From assembly GCF_051201035.1 (NCBI RefSeq), contig NZ_JBPODR010000026.1, positions 1-31,917 of the forward strand: 31,917 nt of DNA. Direction: 5' to 3'. Shown here piece by piece: positions 18,436-25,864 of this stretch (the stretch's first letter is position 1; every line of letters starts with the position of its first letter). This stretch comes from Thermoanaerobacterium thermosulfurigenes (lineage in GTDB: Bacteria; Bacillota; Thermoanaerobacteria; Thermoanaerobacterales; Thermoanaerobacteraceae). Made by a program: the position numbers and the translations under genes. Below the pieces are notes generated by a model. The model saw only the letters and a program-made list of their open reading frames with translations, searched no databases and was not told the DNA's origin.

Positions 18436-18458
18436 CTTGTATACTAGTATATTAATAT
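18436..18458. promoter_or_regulatory. operator-like site, copy 2 (upstream of promoter)
   Basis: This is the second copy of the 23-bp element. Its core TATACTAGTATA (18,440-18,451) is a perfect 12-bp palindrome. It lies about 25 bp upstream of the candidate -35, and its centre is 154 bp from copy 1. The pair is the most likely target of the GntR-family protein. Confidence 0.6.
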
Positions 18459-18559
18459 GTCGCTCTTTATATTATATAATATTCTACGCGAATTTCAAAA
18501 ATCCTTCTTGTTTTAAAAAAATTTTTTTGGAAAAATAAAACAGAATTAAAGTTAAAAAT

Positions 18560-18589
18560 AAGGCACAAGAGGGTTTTTACTTGTGCCTT
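18560..18589 (-). terminator. intrinsic terminator of the ferritin-like gene
   Basis: A perfect 10-bp stem (AAGGCACAAG with CTTGTGCCTT, 10-nt loop) is followed on the minus strand by ATTTTTAACTTT. It lies about 100 bp after the stop codon of the gene at 18,686-18,988 and insulates the gntR operon from it. Confidence 0.75.
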
Positions 18590-18685
18590 GATGGTTAAGC
18601 TAAAATGTAAAAACAGATTTTAGATCAATGATGAGATCTTCAAAAATTGAAACTTTAATTTAGGTGAAATTTTACTATACCTATT

Positions 18686-18988
18686 CTATTTATTTTTTTC
18701 AATCATTTCTTCTACTTCTTTTGCTCCTTCTTCATACAGTTTTTCTTCGTCTGGAGATAATTCCTTCAAAAGCCTTAAAAATTCTCCGGCATGCACTCTT
18801 TCTTCGTTTGCTATATCTACTAAAACGTCCTTTGCTAATTTGTTGTCTGTTGACTCTGCTAGCTGCATGTACAACTGTATAGCCTCATACTCTGCCGCCA
18901 CCATAAAACGTATAGCTCTTATAAGTTCCTCATGTGTGATCTTATTTTTATTTGCAAGCCCAGCAAATGGAATACCAAAATCAGGCAT
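18686..18988 (-). CDS. encapsulated-ferritin-like (EncFtn/rubrerythrin-type) protein
   Basis: A 100-residue two-helix ferritin-like protein. The iron ligands expected for EncFtn are present: Glu33 and Glu35 with Tyr40 on the first helix (AAEYEAIQLY), and Glu62/Glu63 with His66 on the second (ANEERVHAGEF). The 30-residue Glu33-Glu63 spacing equals that of Rhodospirillum EncFtn (Glu32-Glu62-His65). EncFtn monomers carry half a diiron site and are active only as dimers in a decamer, normally inside an encapsulin shell. No encapsulin gene is nearby and I see no convincing cargo-loading tail. GGGGG precedes the ATG. It has its own promoter and terminator, so it is a single-gene unit. Confidence 0.75.
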   Translation of the reverse strand: MPDFGIPFAGLANKNKITHEELIRAIRFMVAAEYEAIQLYMQLAESTDNKLAKDVLVDIANEERVHAGEFLRLLKELSPDEEKLYEEGAKEVEEMIEKNK

Positions 18989-19032
18989 ACTATAGCCCCC
19001 TTTTTTTATTATTATTATTTGATTGTAAATTC

Positions 19033-19041
19033 ATTATATCA
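19033..19041 (-). promoter_or_regulatory. extended -10 promoter of the ferritin-like gene
   Basis: TGATATAAT on the minus strand is an extended -10 with a perfect TATAAT. The matching -35 region (TTCGGT at 18 bp) is poor, which is common for extended -10 promoters. The start would lie near 19,026, giving a leader of about 38 nt with AAT repeats and the GGGGG ribosome site. Confidence 0.5.
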
Positions 19042-19072
19042 CAAAATTAGGAATTTACCGAATTACCATATT

Positions 19073-19555
19073 TTATTTATAGACCTTTTTCGACTTATCC
19101 AAAACCTCAAGCAAAATAAGGGCCATGATGCTTCCTGTCACTGTATTTATTAAAAATGGAGTGACAAAGAAAAATGCTCCTACATCTTTACCAATGATAT
19201 ATTTGGCTATTGGAAATGCCACAAGACCTCCTATTATCCCTGTACCAAAAACCTCCCCTAATGCAGCTAAAATCTTTTTTCCTGTCAATTTATATAAAAT
19301 TCCTGTCAATAAAGCGCCAATCATGCTACCGGGAAAAGCCAATAGTGTTCCAGTGCCCATTATGTTTCTGATTATGGATATTGAAAATGCAATTAGTACT
19401 GCATATCCTGGACCAAGTGTCACTGCAGATATGACATTAATTATATGCTGTATAGGGGTCGTTTTCGAAACACCTACAGGGAAAAATACAAAATTTGCAA
19501 AAACTACACCGATTGCAATCAGCATAGCTGAATAAGTAATCTTTTTTATATTCAT
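19073..19555 (-). CDS. thiW: ThiW, ECF-transporter substrate-binding (S) component for thiazole
   Basis: A 160-residue integral membrane protein with about five or six hydrophobic spans. It begins KITYSAMLIAIGVVFANFVF and carries the ThiW-typical VGVSKTTPIQHIINVISAV. S components bind a vitamin or precursor and use a shared energy-coupling module (EcfA1/A2/T), which is not encoded here. ThiW is assigned in comparative genomics to hydroxyethylthiazole uptake. It lies 27 bp after thiC behind the same TPP riboswitch. GGGAGG precedes the ATG. Confidence 0.88.
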   Translation of the reverse strand: MNIKKITYSAMLIAIGVVFANFVFFPVGVSKTTPIQHIINVISAVTLGPGYAVLIAFSISIIRNIMGTGTLLAFPGSMIGALLTGILYKLTGKKILAALGEVFGTGIIGGLVAFPIAKYIIGKDVGAFFFVTPFLINTVTGSIMALILLEVLDKSKKVYK

Positions 19556-19582
19556 TTACAATCCTCCCAATTTTTAAAAATC

Positions 19583-20887
19583 CTATCTTAACAGGCTTAT
19601 ATCTTCTCCTGAAATAACTCTATTCATGTTTCTTACAGCACACATATTTCCACACATTGTACATGTTTCACTATCATGTGGCAGAGATTCCCTTCTGTAC
19701 CTCTGTGCTTTTTCAGGATCTATTGCTAATCTAAATATTTCTTCCCAATCAAGCTTTTTCCTGGCATAAGACATATCATTATCCCATTTTTCTGCATTGC
19801 GTATACCTTTTGCCAGATCTGCTGCATGGGCAGCTATTTTAGACGCAATGATGCCTTCCTTCATATCTTCAATCGTTGGAAGCCTCAAATGTTCCGCTGG
19901 TGTTACATAACACAGGAAATCCGCCCCACTTGCTGCAGCAATTGCACCGCCAATTGCACTTGTAATATGATCATATCCAGGTGCAATATCTGTAACGATT
20001 GGCCCCAATACATAAAAAGGTGCACCATGACATAGCTTTTTCTCTAACAAAACATTTGCTTCAATTTCATTTAGCCTCATATGACCTGGCCCTTCAATAA
20101 TCACTTGAACATTCTTTTCATAAGCTCTTTTCGCTAATTCTCCAAGGGTTATAAGCTCTTTTATTTGGCATGCATCTGTGGAATCACTTATGCAGCCTGG
20201 CCTCAATGCATCGCCAAGGCTTATCGTTACATCGTACTCAGCACATATGTCAAGAATATCATCAAAATACTCATAAAAAGGATTTTCCTTATCATTTAAT
20301 TCCATCCACGTATATAACAAAGAGCCTCCGCGAGAAACGATATTTAAAACTCTTTCATTTCTTTTGAAAATTTCCGCTGTCTCTCTATTGATACCTGCAT
20401 GGATAGTCATAAAATCAACACCGTCTTGTGCATGCCTTTCGACGATCTTTATAAATTCTGAAGGAGTTATGTCTTTTAAATCTTTGTCATAATATCCCAC
20501 AGCATCATATACTGGAACAGTACCTATCATGGCTGAAGAAAAACCTATCAATCTGTTTCTAAATTCAAAAGTTTTACCATACGAACTTAAATCCATGATA
20601 GACTCTGCCTTCATTTCTATCGCCTTTTTTGCCTTTTCTAATTCTGCATCCACATTGTTGCAATCCCTTGATACACCTAAGTTTACATTTATCTTTGTTC
20701 TAAGCCCTGCACCTACACCTTCTGGACTTAATGCTTCATGATTTTTATTTGCCGGTATAACTACTTCACCAGAAGCTACCTTATTCAGCAATAAATCCAC
20801 TTCAATATCTTCTTTAGCTGCCACAACATTCATCTCTTCTGTAACAATTCCTTTTTTTGCTGCGTCTAATTGTGTAGTGTAGTTCAT
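19583..20887 (-). CDS. thiC: phosphomethylpyrimidine synthase
   Basis: ThiC is a radical SAM enzyme that rearranges aminoimidazole ribotide into hydroxymethylpyrimidine phosphate, the pyrimidine half of thiamin. The 434-residue protein is the short Firmicutes/archaeal form. The cluster cysteines are near the C-terminus at Cys409, Cys412 and Cys416 (CTMCGNMC). Conserved core segments include GTVPVYDA, DFMTIHAGI and EGPGHMRLNEIE. The frame runs 41 codons further upstream, but that part overlaps the terminator of the riboswitch. The ATG at 20,887 follows AAAGGATG. Confidence 0.95.
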   Translation of the reverse strand: MNYTTQLDAAKKGIVTEEMNVVAAKEDIEVDLLLNKVASGEVVIPANKNHEALSPEGVGAGLRTKINVNLGVSRDCNNVDAELEKAKKAIEMKAESIMDLSSYGKTFEFRNRLIGFSSAMIGTVPVYDAVGYYDKDLKDITPSEFIKIVERHAQDGVDFMTIHAGINRETAEIFKRNERVLNIVSRGGSLLYTWMELNDKENPFYEYFDDILDICAEYDVTISLGDALRPGCISDSTDACQIKELITLGELAKRAYEKNVQVIIEGPGHMRLNEIEANVLLEKKLCHGAPFYVLGPIVTDIAPGYDHITSAIGGAIAAASGADFLCYVTPAEHLRLPTIEDMKEGIIASKIAAHAADLAKGIRNAEKWDNDMSYARKKLDWEEIFRLAIDPEKAQRYRRESLPHDSETCTMCGNMCAVRNMNRVISGEDISLLR

Positions 20888-20972
20888 TTTAGTCATCCTT
20901 TCATAAATTATTTTTTTAATACTTGTAAAATAAAGGGGAAAAAGAAGGTAGTATTTGATGTCATTGAATAAT

Positions 20973-21001
20973 AAAAAAAGCCTTACCGCATGGTAAAGCT
21001 T
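20973..21001 (-). terminator. riboswitch-controlled transcription terminator before thiC
   Basis: On the minus strand AAGCTTTACC, loop ATGC and GGTAAGGCTT form a 10-bp stem with one G-T pair, followed directly by a run of seven T. It lies 12 bp after the riboswitch and about 85 bp before thiC, so ligand binding should cause early termination. Confidence 0.85.
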
Positions 21002-21012
21002 TATAATCAAAA

Positions 21013-21097
21013 GCTTGCTTCCCTACGGTAGTATTAACTACATCAGGTTCTAAGGGTCAGGTTTTACCTTCTCAACCAGAATGGTTCCCCCGCAAAC
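21013..21097 (-). promoter_or_regulatory. TPP riboswitch (THI element)
   Basis: The minus strand shows the THI-box core in order: GGGG, the CTGGTTGAGA segment, ACCCTTAGAACCTGAT, then TAATACTACCGTAGGGAA. The closing stem P1 pairs GTTTGC (21,092-21,097) with GCAAGC (21,013-21,018). In place of the commoner GCTGAGA it has GGTTGAGA. It should sense thiamin pyrophosphate and switch off thiC-thiW through the terminator just downstream. Confidence 0.95.
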
Positions 21098-21125
21098 TAA
21101 TTTCACAAATATTAAATTTAATCTA

Positions 21126-21154
21126 ATTATACGTTAAAACTCTAAAATTGTAAA
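21126..21154 (-). promoter_or_regulatory. promoter of the thiC-thiW operon
   Basis: TTTACA (21,149-21,154) and a perfect TATAAT (21,126-21,131) are separated by 17 bp on the minus strand. The start point would lie some 20 bp before the riboswitch, which is the expected layout. Confidence 0.8.
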
Positions 21155-21213
21155 GGCAAAAAATTATATCCACAGTATTTAAGTAAAAGCAATTGAATAT
21201 CGTAAGCCTCAAA

Positions 21214-21732
21214 TCACTCCTCTATCATGATAGATTGCATGTCTTCTATAAACTGTGCTACATCCTTTCTTAAATTATCAACAGTATGGGGGAAAATATC
21301 TAGTAATCTTTCTATGCGTTCTGATACTAGGTTAAATCCATAAACATTACGAAATACATGACGAAATCCTCTAAATTCATTAAGCAAAAACTTTGAATTA
21401 GAACTAATAAAAGCCGGCCTTTCTCCTTCTATAGGAGTCGACATTTGTTCAAGTAATTCTAGATGCCATTCAGAACTTGAAGGTATCAAATTATCTATAT
21501 TTCTACCCACAATTTTAAACATATTCTCAACGGAAGTATAAAAATCATGAAAAATAGAGCCAACAGCCCTTAGCATGAAATCATCAGCCAATTTCTCTCT
21601 TCTGTTTTTACTATCTAATAAGCCTCTCTCATTTAAAGTATCATATAATTTTTGTATATTCTCAAGTTCTAACTGTAGTCTTGCTAATGTAACTTTAATT
21701 TTATTAATATCCGTTTTATTAATATCCGTCAC
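21214..21732 (-). CDS. hepT: HepT-like HEPN-domain toxin of a MNT/HepT pair
   Basis: A 172-residue all-helical protein that follows a MNT nucleotidyltransferase with a GTGA overlap, the classic MNT-HepT toxin-antitoxin layout. HepT proteins are HEPN RNases kept inactive when the MNT partner adenylylates a conserved Tyr. The expected motif R-x4-H-x-Y reads RHVFRNVY (124-131), so the catalytic His position is Asn129 while Tyr131 is kept. The GTG at 21,732 has AGGGAGG upstream within the preceding gene. The first codons consist of a perfect 15-bp duplication that gives TDINKTDINK. Either this branch uses another residue, or the toxin is inactive. Confidence 0.75.
   Translation of the reverse strand: MTDINKTDINKIKVTLARLQLELENIQKLYDTLNERGLLDSKNRREKLADDFMLRAVGSIFHDFYTSVENMFKIVGRNIDNLIPSSSEWHLELLEQMSTPIEGERPAFISSNSKFLLNEFRGFRHVFRNVYGFNLVSERIERLLDIFPHTVDNLRKDVAQFIEDMQSIMIEE
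21700..21729 (-). repeat. perfect 15-bp tandem duplication in the hepT start region
   Basis: ACGGATATTAATAAA occurs twice in direct succession on the minus strand. It encodes TDINK twice, immediately after the GTG start. The unit is a multiple of three, so the frame is kept. Confidence 0.85.
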
Positions 21733-22106
21733 TCTATAATCCTCCCTTCTCTTAATATTTCATTTAGCAGAGATTTATAAGCTTCTTTTTGCGTAACTAT
21801 GCTTATTTTATAAGGCTTTGCAACATTTTCGACATCAATCAACATTGTCCAATAATTAAATTTACTATCATCCCATCCATCAATAAAAATATCAATATCA
21901 GATAGATTATCAAAACGGTCATCTCTTGCAAGTGAACCATACAATATAACCTTATCAACAAAATACTTTTCTTTTAATATCTTTGCAATTTTATATACTC
22001 TATCAAAAGCTTCTTTTTTTCTATACGTTTCTATTTCTTTATCTTTCTTGACTTTTATACGCCATGTTTCACGTATACTTTTCCTCTCTTGATCCGAAAG
22101 CGGCAC
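21729..22106 (-). CDS. mntA: MNT-type nucleotidyltransferase (antitoxin of the HepT pair)
   Basis: A 125-residue minimal nucleotidyltransferase. The signature GSLARDDRFDNLSDIDIFI gives Gly57-Ser58 and the metal-binding Asp70 and Asp72, with eleven residues between Ser and Asp rather than the usual ten. MNT antitoxins transfer AMP to the partner HepT. It starts with GTG behind AGGTGG, and its stop codon overlaps the GTG of hepT by four bases, so the two are coupled. A good promoter lies just upstream. Confidence 0.82.
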   Translation of the reverse strand: MPLSDQERKSIRETWRIKVKKDKEIETYRKKEAFDRVYKIAKILKEKYFVDKVILYGSLARDDRFDNLSDIDIFIDGWDDSKFNYWTMLIDVENVAKPYKISIVTQKEAYKSLLNEILREGRIIE

Positions 22107-22136
22107 AATATCACCACCTAAAATTTATACGGCTTA

Positions 22137-22165
22137 ATTTTATCATTTTACATCAAAATAATCAA
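22137..22165 (-). promoter_or_regulatory. promoter of the MNT/HepT operon
   Basis: TTGATT (22,160-22,165) and TAAAAT (22,137-22,142) are separated by 17 bp on the minus strand, about 30 bp before the GTG start. The rest of the 284-bp divergent gap up to 22,390 holds the opposite promoter and no other recognisable element. Confidence 0.55.
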
Positions 22166-22301
22166 TTCACTTAAAATATATAATAAACCATAAATTTAAC
22201 GCGTATGATAATAAAAATTTATAGAAACCATAACAGGAACTTATATGTACAATATCTTTTAGTTGTTTCAAAGCTTACATAAGCTGAAATTTTCACCGTA
22301 C

Positions 22302-22330
22302 TTGCATTCACAATAGAATAGTAGTATCAT
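22302..22330 (+). promoter_or_regulatory. promoter of the AhpD-like gene
   Basis: TTGCAT (22,302-22,307) and TATCAT (22,325-22,330) are 17 bp apart on the plus strand, 61 bp before the ATG. A small CCCC...GGGG hairpin (22,340-22,355) falls in the leader. Confidence 0.5.
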
Positions 22331-22390
22331 TATGTTGTACCCCATCATAGAGGGGCGGGTATGTTTTATTTCATTTTTAGGAGTGATAGT

Positions 22391-22771
22391 ATGGCTATAG
22401 GTGTTAAATTAGTTAACAAGGAAGAGGCAAGCCCAGAAGTAAAGCAAATATTTGAACAAATAGAAAAGCAGATGGGATTTGTTCCTCCAACAATGCAGGC
22501 AATGGCAAATAAGCCAGAATATTTAAAACTATTTCTTCAGAAATCTCAAGTGGCAATGGGCCCAGGGAAAATCGACTCTAAAACAAAACTTTTTGTCGCT
22601 TTAACTGTGTCAATTTTAAACAATTGTGAAATGTGCATAACCGCATACACCAAAAAATTAAAAGAAGCAGGCGTAACCGATGAAGAAATAGTTGAGCTTC
22701 TATCAGTTATCGATCTGATGAGCGGTTTAAATCACTTCAACAATGGGCTTATGATAAAACCAACCGAATAA
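22391..22771 (+). CDS. carboxymuconolactone decarboxylase / AhpD-like protein
   Basis: A 126-residue helical protein with the CxxC of the AhpD family (NNCEMCITAYTKKL, Cys79 and Cys82). In AhpD the second cysteine is followed three residues on by a histidine that helps peroxide reduction; here that position appears to be Tyr86. Members act as alkylhydroperoxidases or in small-molecule decarboxylation, and the exact role here is unknown. The ATG at 22,391 has AGGAG about seven bases upstream; a start ten codons earlier has none. It is a single-gene unit with its own promoter and terminator. Confidence 0.82.
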   Translation: MAIGVKLVNKEEASPEVKQIFEQIEKQMGFVPPTMQAMANKPEYLKLFLQKSQVAMGPGKIDSKTKLFVALTVSILNNCEMCITAYTKKLKEAGVTDEEIVELLSVIDLMSGLNHFNNGLMIKPTE

Positions 22772-22790
22772 ATAAAGTGCGCTTTCACCA

Positions 22791-22830
22791 AAAAGGCTTT
22801 CCTTCTCCTATGACAAAAGGAAAGCCTTTT
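22791..22830. terminator. bidirectional intrinsic terminator
   Basis: A perfect 12-bp stem (AAAAGGCTTTCC with GGAAAGCCTTTT) encloses a 16-nt loop. TTTT ends it on the plus strand and TTTTT on the minus strand. It serves the AhpD-like gene and probably also whatever reads leftward from the AlbA_2 remnant. Confidence 0.8.
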
Positions 22831-22838
22831 ACACAATA

Positions 22839-22994
22839 TTATAGTCTGTAAAATATAACCTTAAATAATTCTGCTTCTTTATCTTCAATAAACTCAGGTT
22901 CTTTGATACCTACTTTCTTGCATTCCGCTATCATTCTTCTTATGCCAGAGGCAATTCCTCTATATGGGATTTTCTCTCTAAAGTGCTTTCGATA
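22839..22994 (-). pseudogene. C-terminal remnant of an AlbA_2-type ATP-binding protein
   Basis: The minus strand here encodes about 51 residues ending in a stop at 22,839, with no start codon and no ribosome site. The core reads PYRGIASGIRRMIAECKKVG, then a PEF-containing segment and FKVIFYRL. This is the C-terminal signature of the Schlafen AlbA_2/divergent-AAA proteins, often annotated as putative DNA-binding ATP-binding proteins and sometimes found in defence islands. The remnant lies directly after, and in the same frame as, the stop of the DUF218 gene. It looks like the stump of a gene whose first several hundred codons were lost. Confidence 0.65.
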
Positions 22995-23582
22995 TCACAA
23001 ATTAGCAATATTCTTTAAATACATATACAATAATGCAGGTGCTTCCCGTAGAAAGCCGTATACTTCTTCATAAATATACCTTTTTACAAATACTCCTGAA
23101 TAGCTTGCATTTATGCCTGCTTCTTTCGCTATTATGCTTGCCCTTTTCAGGTGAAATTTGTTTGATACAATTATTGCTGTCTTTAGCGATTTTTCATCCA
23201 TAATTTTCTTAGAATTTTCAAGGTTTTGCAATGTTGAATACGACTTATCGTCTTTTAATATAGTATTATAAGGTATACCATTTTTCAAAAGATATTCCTT
23301 CCCTGCTTCTGCCTCAGATACATCCTCACCAGGTCCTTTACCACCAGATACAATAATGTACTTACCAAGTCCCTTTTTATAAAGCCTTATAGCTTCATTT
23401 AGCCTTTCCTTAAAAAAAGGACTCGGATTTTTCCCGTAAACTGCACATCCAAGGACAATAATAGCATCAGATTTTACCGGTTTTGCATTATATGCAAATG
23501 TGATCACCTGTAACTCTGCTATGATATTTAAAAGCAGGACAAAAGTTATTAGCAATGCAGTAATTTTTATAAGAAGTTTCAT
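22995..23582 (-). CDS. DUF218 (YdcF/SanA/ElyC-type) membrane-anchored protein
   Basis: A protein of about 195 residues with one N-terminal membrane segment (LLIKITALLITFVLLLNII) and a DUF218 domain. Visible family motifs are IIVLGCAVYG, IIVSGGKGPGED with a following SEAEAGKEYL, and IIVSNKFHLKRA. Family members affect envelope polymers or vancomycin-type resistance, but their biochemistry is mostly unknown. The ATG at 23,582 has GGGGG five bases upstream; a tandem ATG at 23,585 is equally possible, and a TTG at 23,594 is not supported. Upstream lies a perfect GCAATTA-T-TAATTGC palindrome at 23,659-23,673 of unknown role. Confidence 0.78.
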   Translation of the reverse strand: MKLLIKITALLITFVLLLNIIAELQVITFAYNAKPVKSDAIIVLGCAVYGKNPSPFFKERLNEAIRLYKKGLGKYIIVSGGKGPGEDVSEAEAGKEYLLKNGIPYNTILKDDKSYSTLQNLENSKKIMDEKSLKTAIIVSNKFHLKRASIIAKEAGINASYSGVFVKRYIYEEVYGFLREAPALLYMYLKNIANL

Positions 23583-23766
23583 CATAACCCCCAAAATTTC
23601 TTTTAATTTAATAGAATTCTATATTGAATTTAAAAATCCCTAAAAAGTGGCTCTTGGAGCAATTATTAATTGCCTTAAACTAATTATCATAAAATGTACG
23701 TACTTATTCCTTTTTCTATTCCCTTCTTTCATGTTTTTAACTTCTTCTATTCACATCAAACATCAT

Positions 23767-25848
23767 TTATCTTTTTATGTATTTTTTTATTGTGCTAATA
23801 AAAGAATTTCTTGGTTTAATTCCTATATAATTATAAAATATATCACCATTTAATAACAATATCTGACTATCTTCTTTAACACACCCGATACCTAAATAAT
23901 TTACAATGTTTTCTCTTTCACGCGGATTATTAAAAATAATCGATGTATTTACATATATTGTACCATCATCTTTTTCTATAAAAGCATCCCTATTATTTTC
24001 ATAGATGTTCTTCCATATCTCTTTGCCTCTTTCCTCATAATCATAAAATGGTTGATGTGGAAACCATTCAGGTACATTCATTCCACATTCTTTATAATAT
24101 TCTTTAAAGATTTCTCTCGCCAAAAATAAACAGTCATTTTCTTTATAAAGAATCTCCTCATTTTTGATTTTTTCTGCAATTCTATAAGAGAAATCTTTAA
24201 ATAATGAATTGTCAATTTCAGACTCTATTTCATTTAGATATTTTTTAGATTCTGCATTAAATTCTTTAGTATTAAATTCGCTGTCAACCTGTATATAATA
24301 TATTCTTCTCAAAACTTGACTTGTGGTATTAAATTCTCTTACATTTGTTGTCCCTATCATTACAGGGTGTTTTCCAGTTGTATTATTGCTAATTTCCTTA
24401 ATAATATTTTCGCCGGTTTTCCCAGTAAAAAATGAAGAGGGAATTTCATCTACAAGTATAGGTGCAAGATATTCAGAGTCAAAGTAGCTTTCTAATTTAT
24501 TTTTATCGACTGTTCTTCCGCTTTGTATTAAACTATAAGGTATATAATATGGGCTGTTATTGCCAAGCAATAGCCCTATAAATTCTAATGCTGTTGTTTT
24601 GCCAGAAGCAGCCCTTCCTGCAATAACTAAAAATACCGGAAAAGTAGATCTATTGCTTTCTGAACTCGTTTTTAGGACAATTTCTTCTCTCAACTTCCAG
24701 ATATAAGGCGACATAAATGAGAATAAAATTATCTCCATTATTTTAGACTGATATGTCTTGTTTGTTTTAAAAGTAAATAATTCATAGGCATTTACAAATC
24801 GATTGATTAATTCAAGATTTTTTCTTATATTCTCTATATCAATTTTTTCTGAAAATAGTTTATAAAATTCATGATTGTTTTTATCAACAACAGAAAGAGT
24901 ATTTGTTTTATCCATAAATTTATATAATTGCCTAACATCATCTGTGATATTTTTAGAAGCTTTTGATATAATAGTTTCAATTTGCAAAGTTTGCTTTTTT
25001 AGCTCATCGGGAGGTTTTAAGATATAATTATTTCCCTTCTTTTTCGTAATATGATTTATTATATTGGTTGACCTTTGAATCTCTTCTTTTTTTACTTCAT
25101 AATGTTCTTCTAATTGTTGGGATCGGGATTTTAGTTCAGCCATTTGTTCATCTGTCAATACACAAAATTTATTGCGATTTATCTCTAAATCATTATTTAA
25201 TATTTCTGTTGCTACCTCTTTGCTAAACAATATTACAGAAGGATTCTTTAGATATTTTTTTCTTATTATGTCAGGAATATAATTAACTCCCGCTTCAAAC
25301 AATGGTTTAAACCTCTGATTATAATATAAATCGTACTTTTCTACGTCATTATCAAATATAATGATATCTTCATACTGCTTTTTATTAATAAAAGCTTTTT
25401 CTGTAAGATTTGCAGAACCAATCACCACTCTCTTAAAGCCTGTTTCGCTGTTATTTAGAAGATAAATTTTCGAGTGAATGGGAGCATCTAAGGTAAATCT
25501 GATAGAAATACTTTCATCACAAATTTTTTCTTTAACTTCTTTCTGTAAGTCGTTCCAAAAGTCTATTCTTCCTTTGATATCAACGAATTTTTCTATACCA
25601 CTTGTAAATGACGATAAATATTCTGAATCATCAATGCCAATTATAAATTTGACTTTTTTAAAGTCTTTAACGACTTTTGAAAAGAAAGCGGGTGAAGAAA
25701 CATAAGTTACAGCATAGAATTCGTTGAAAGTATTTGTATCAAATATATCTTCAAATGTCATATCAACAATTTTGTCATCTTTAACAACACATAAATATTT
25801 TTTTGTTGGATTATCATCGATTTGTTCAAGCAAACTTATCTGCTCCAT
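23767..25848 (-). CDS. phospholipase D nuclease-AAA+ ATPase fusion, putative defence protein
   Basis: A 693-residue two-domain protein. The N-terminal part (about 40-190) has a single PLD motif, His125-x-Lys127 with GSAN at 144-147. The Asp of the canonical HxKx4D is Asn132. One motif per chain implies that a dimer forms the active site, as in BfiI and Nuc. A Lys/Glu-rich linker (about 232-262) may be coiled coil. The second domain has Walker A GRAASGKT (411-418), Walker B ILVDEIP (464-470), sensor TTN ending at Asn502 and a possible arginine finger at 514-515. The C-terminal 150 residues are unassigned. The start is set by AAGGAAGG seven bases before the ATG, 16 bp after a GNAT gene. I know of no characterised system with this exact fusion. 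Placement beside McrBC suggests anti-phage defence; that is inference. Confidence 0.75.
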   Translation of the reverse strand: MEQISLLEQIDDNPTKKYLCVVKDDKIVDMTFEDIFDTNTFNEFYAVTYVSSPAFFSKVVKDFKKVKFIIGIDDSEYLSSFTSGIEKFVDIKGRIDFWNDLQKEVKEKICDESISIRFTLDAPIHSKIYLLNNSETGFKRVVIGSANLTEKAFINKKQYEDIIIFDNDVEKYDLYYNQRFKPLFEAGVNYIPDIIRKKYLKNPSVILFSKEVATEILNNDLEINRNKFCVLTDEQMAELKSRSQQLEEHYEVKKEEIQRSTNIINHITKKKGNNYILKPPDELKKQTLQIETIISKASKNITDDVRQLYKFMDKTNTLSVVDKNNHEFYKLFSEKIDIENIRKNLELINRFVNAYELFTFKTNKTYQSKIMEIILFSFMSPYIWKLREEIVLKTSSESNRSTFPVFLVIAGRAASGKTTALEFIGLLLGNNSPYYIPYSLIQSGRTVDKNKLESYFDSEYLAPILVDEIPSSFFTGKTGENIIKEISNNTTGKHPVMIGTTNVREFNTTSQVLRRIYYIQVDSEFNTKEFNAESKKYLNEIESEIDNSLFKDFSYRIAEKIKNEEILYKENDCLFLAREIFKEYYKECGMNVPEWFPHQPFYDYEERGKEIWKNIYENNRDAFIEKDDGTIYVNTSIIFNNPRERENIVNYLGIGCVKEDSQILLLNGDIFYNYIGIKPRNSFISTIKKYIKR

Positions 25849-25864
25849 GGCGGCGCCTTCCTTT

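Noticed and set aside
20888..21010. 41-codon extension of ThiC
   Set aside because: It runs through the riboswitch terminator and lacks a ribosome site; the ATG at 20,887 has one and gives the family length.
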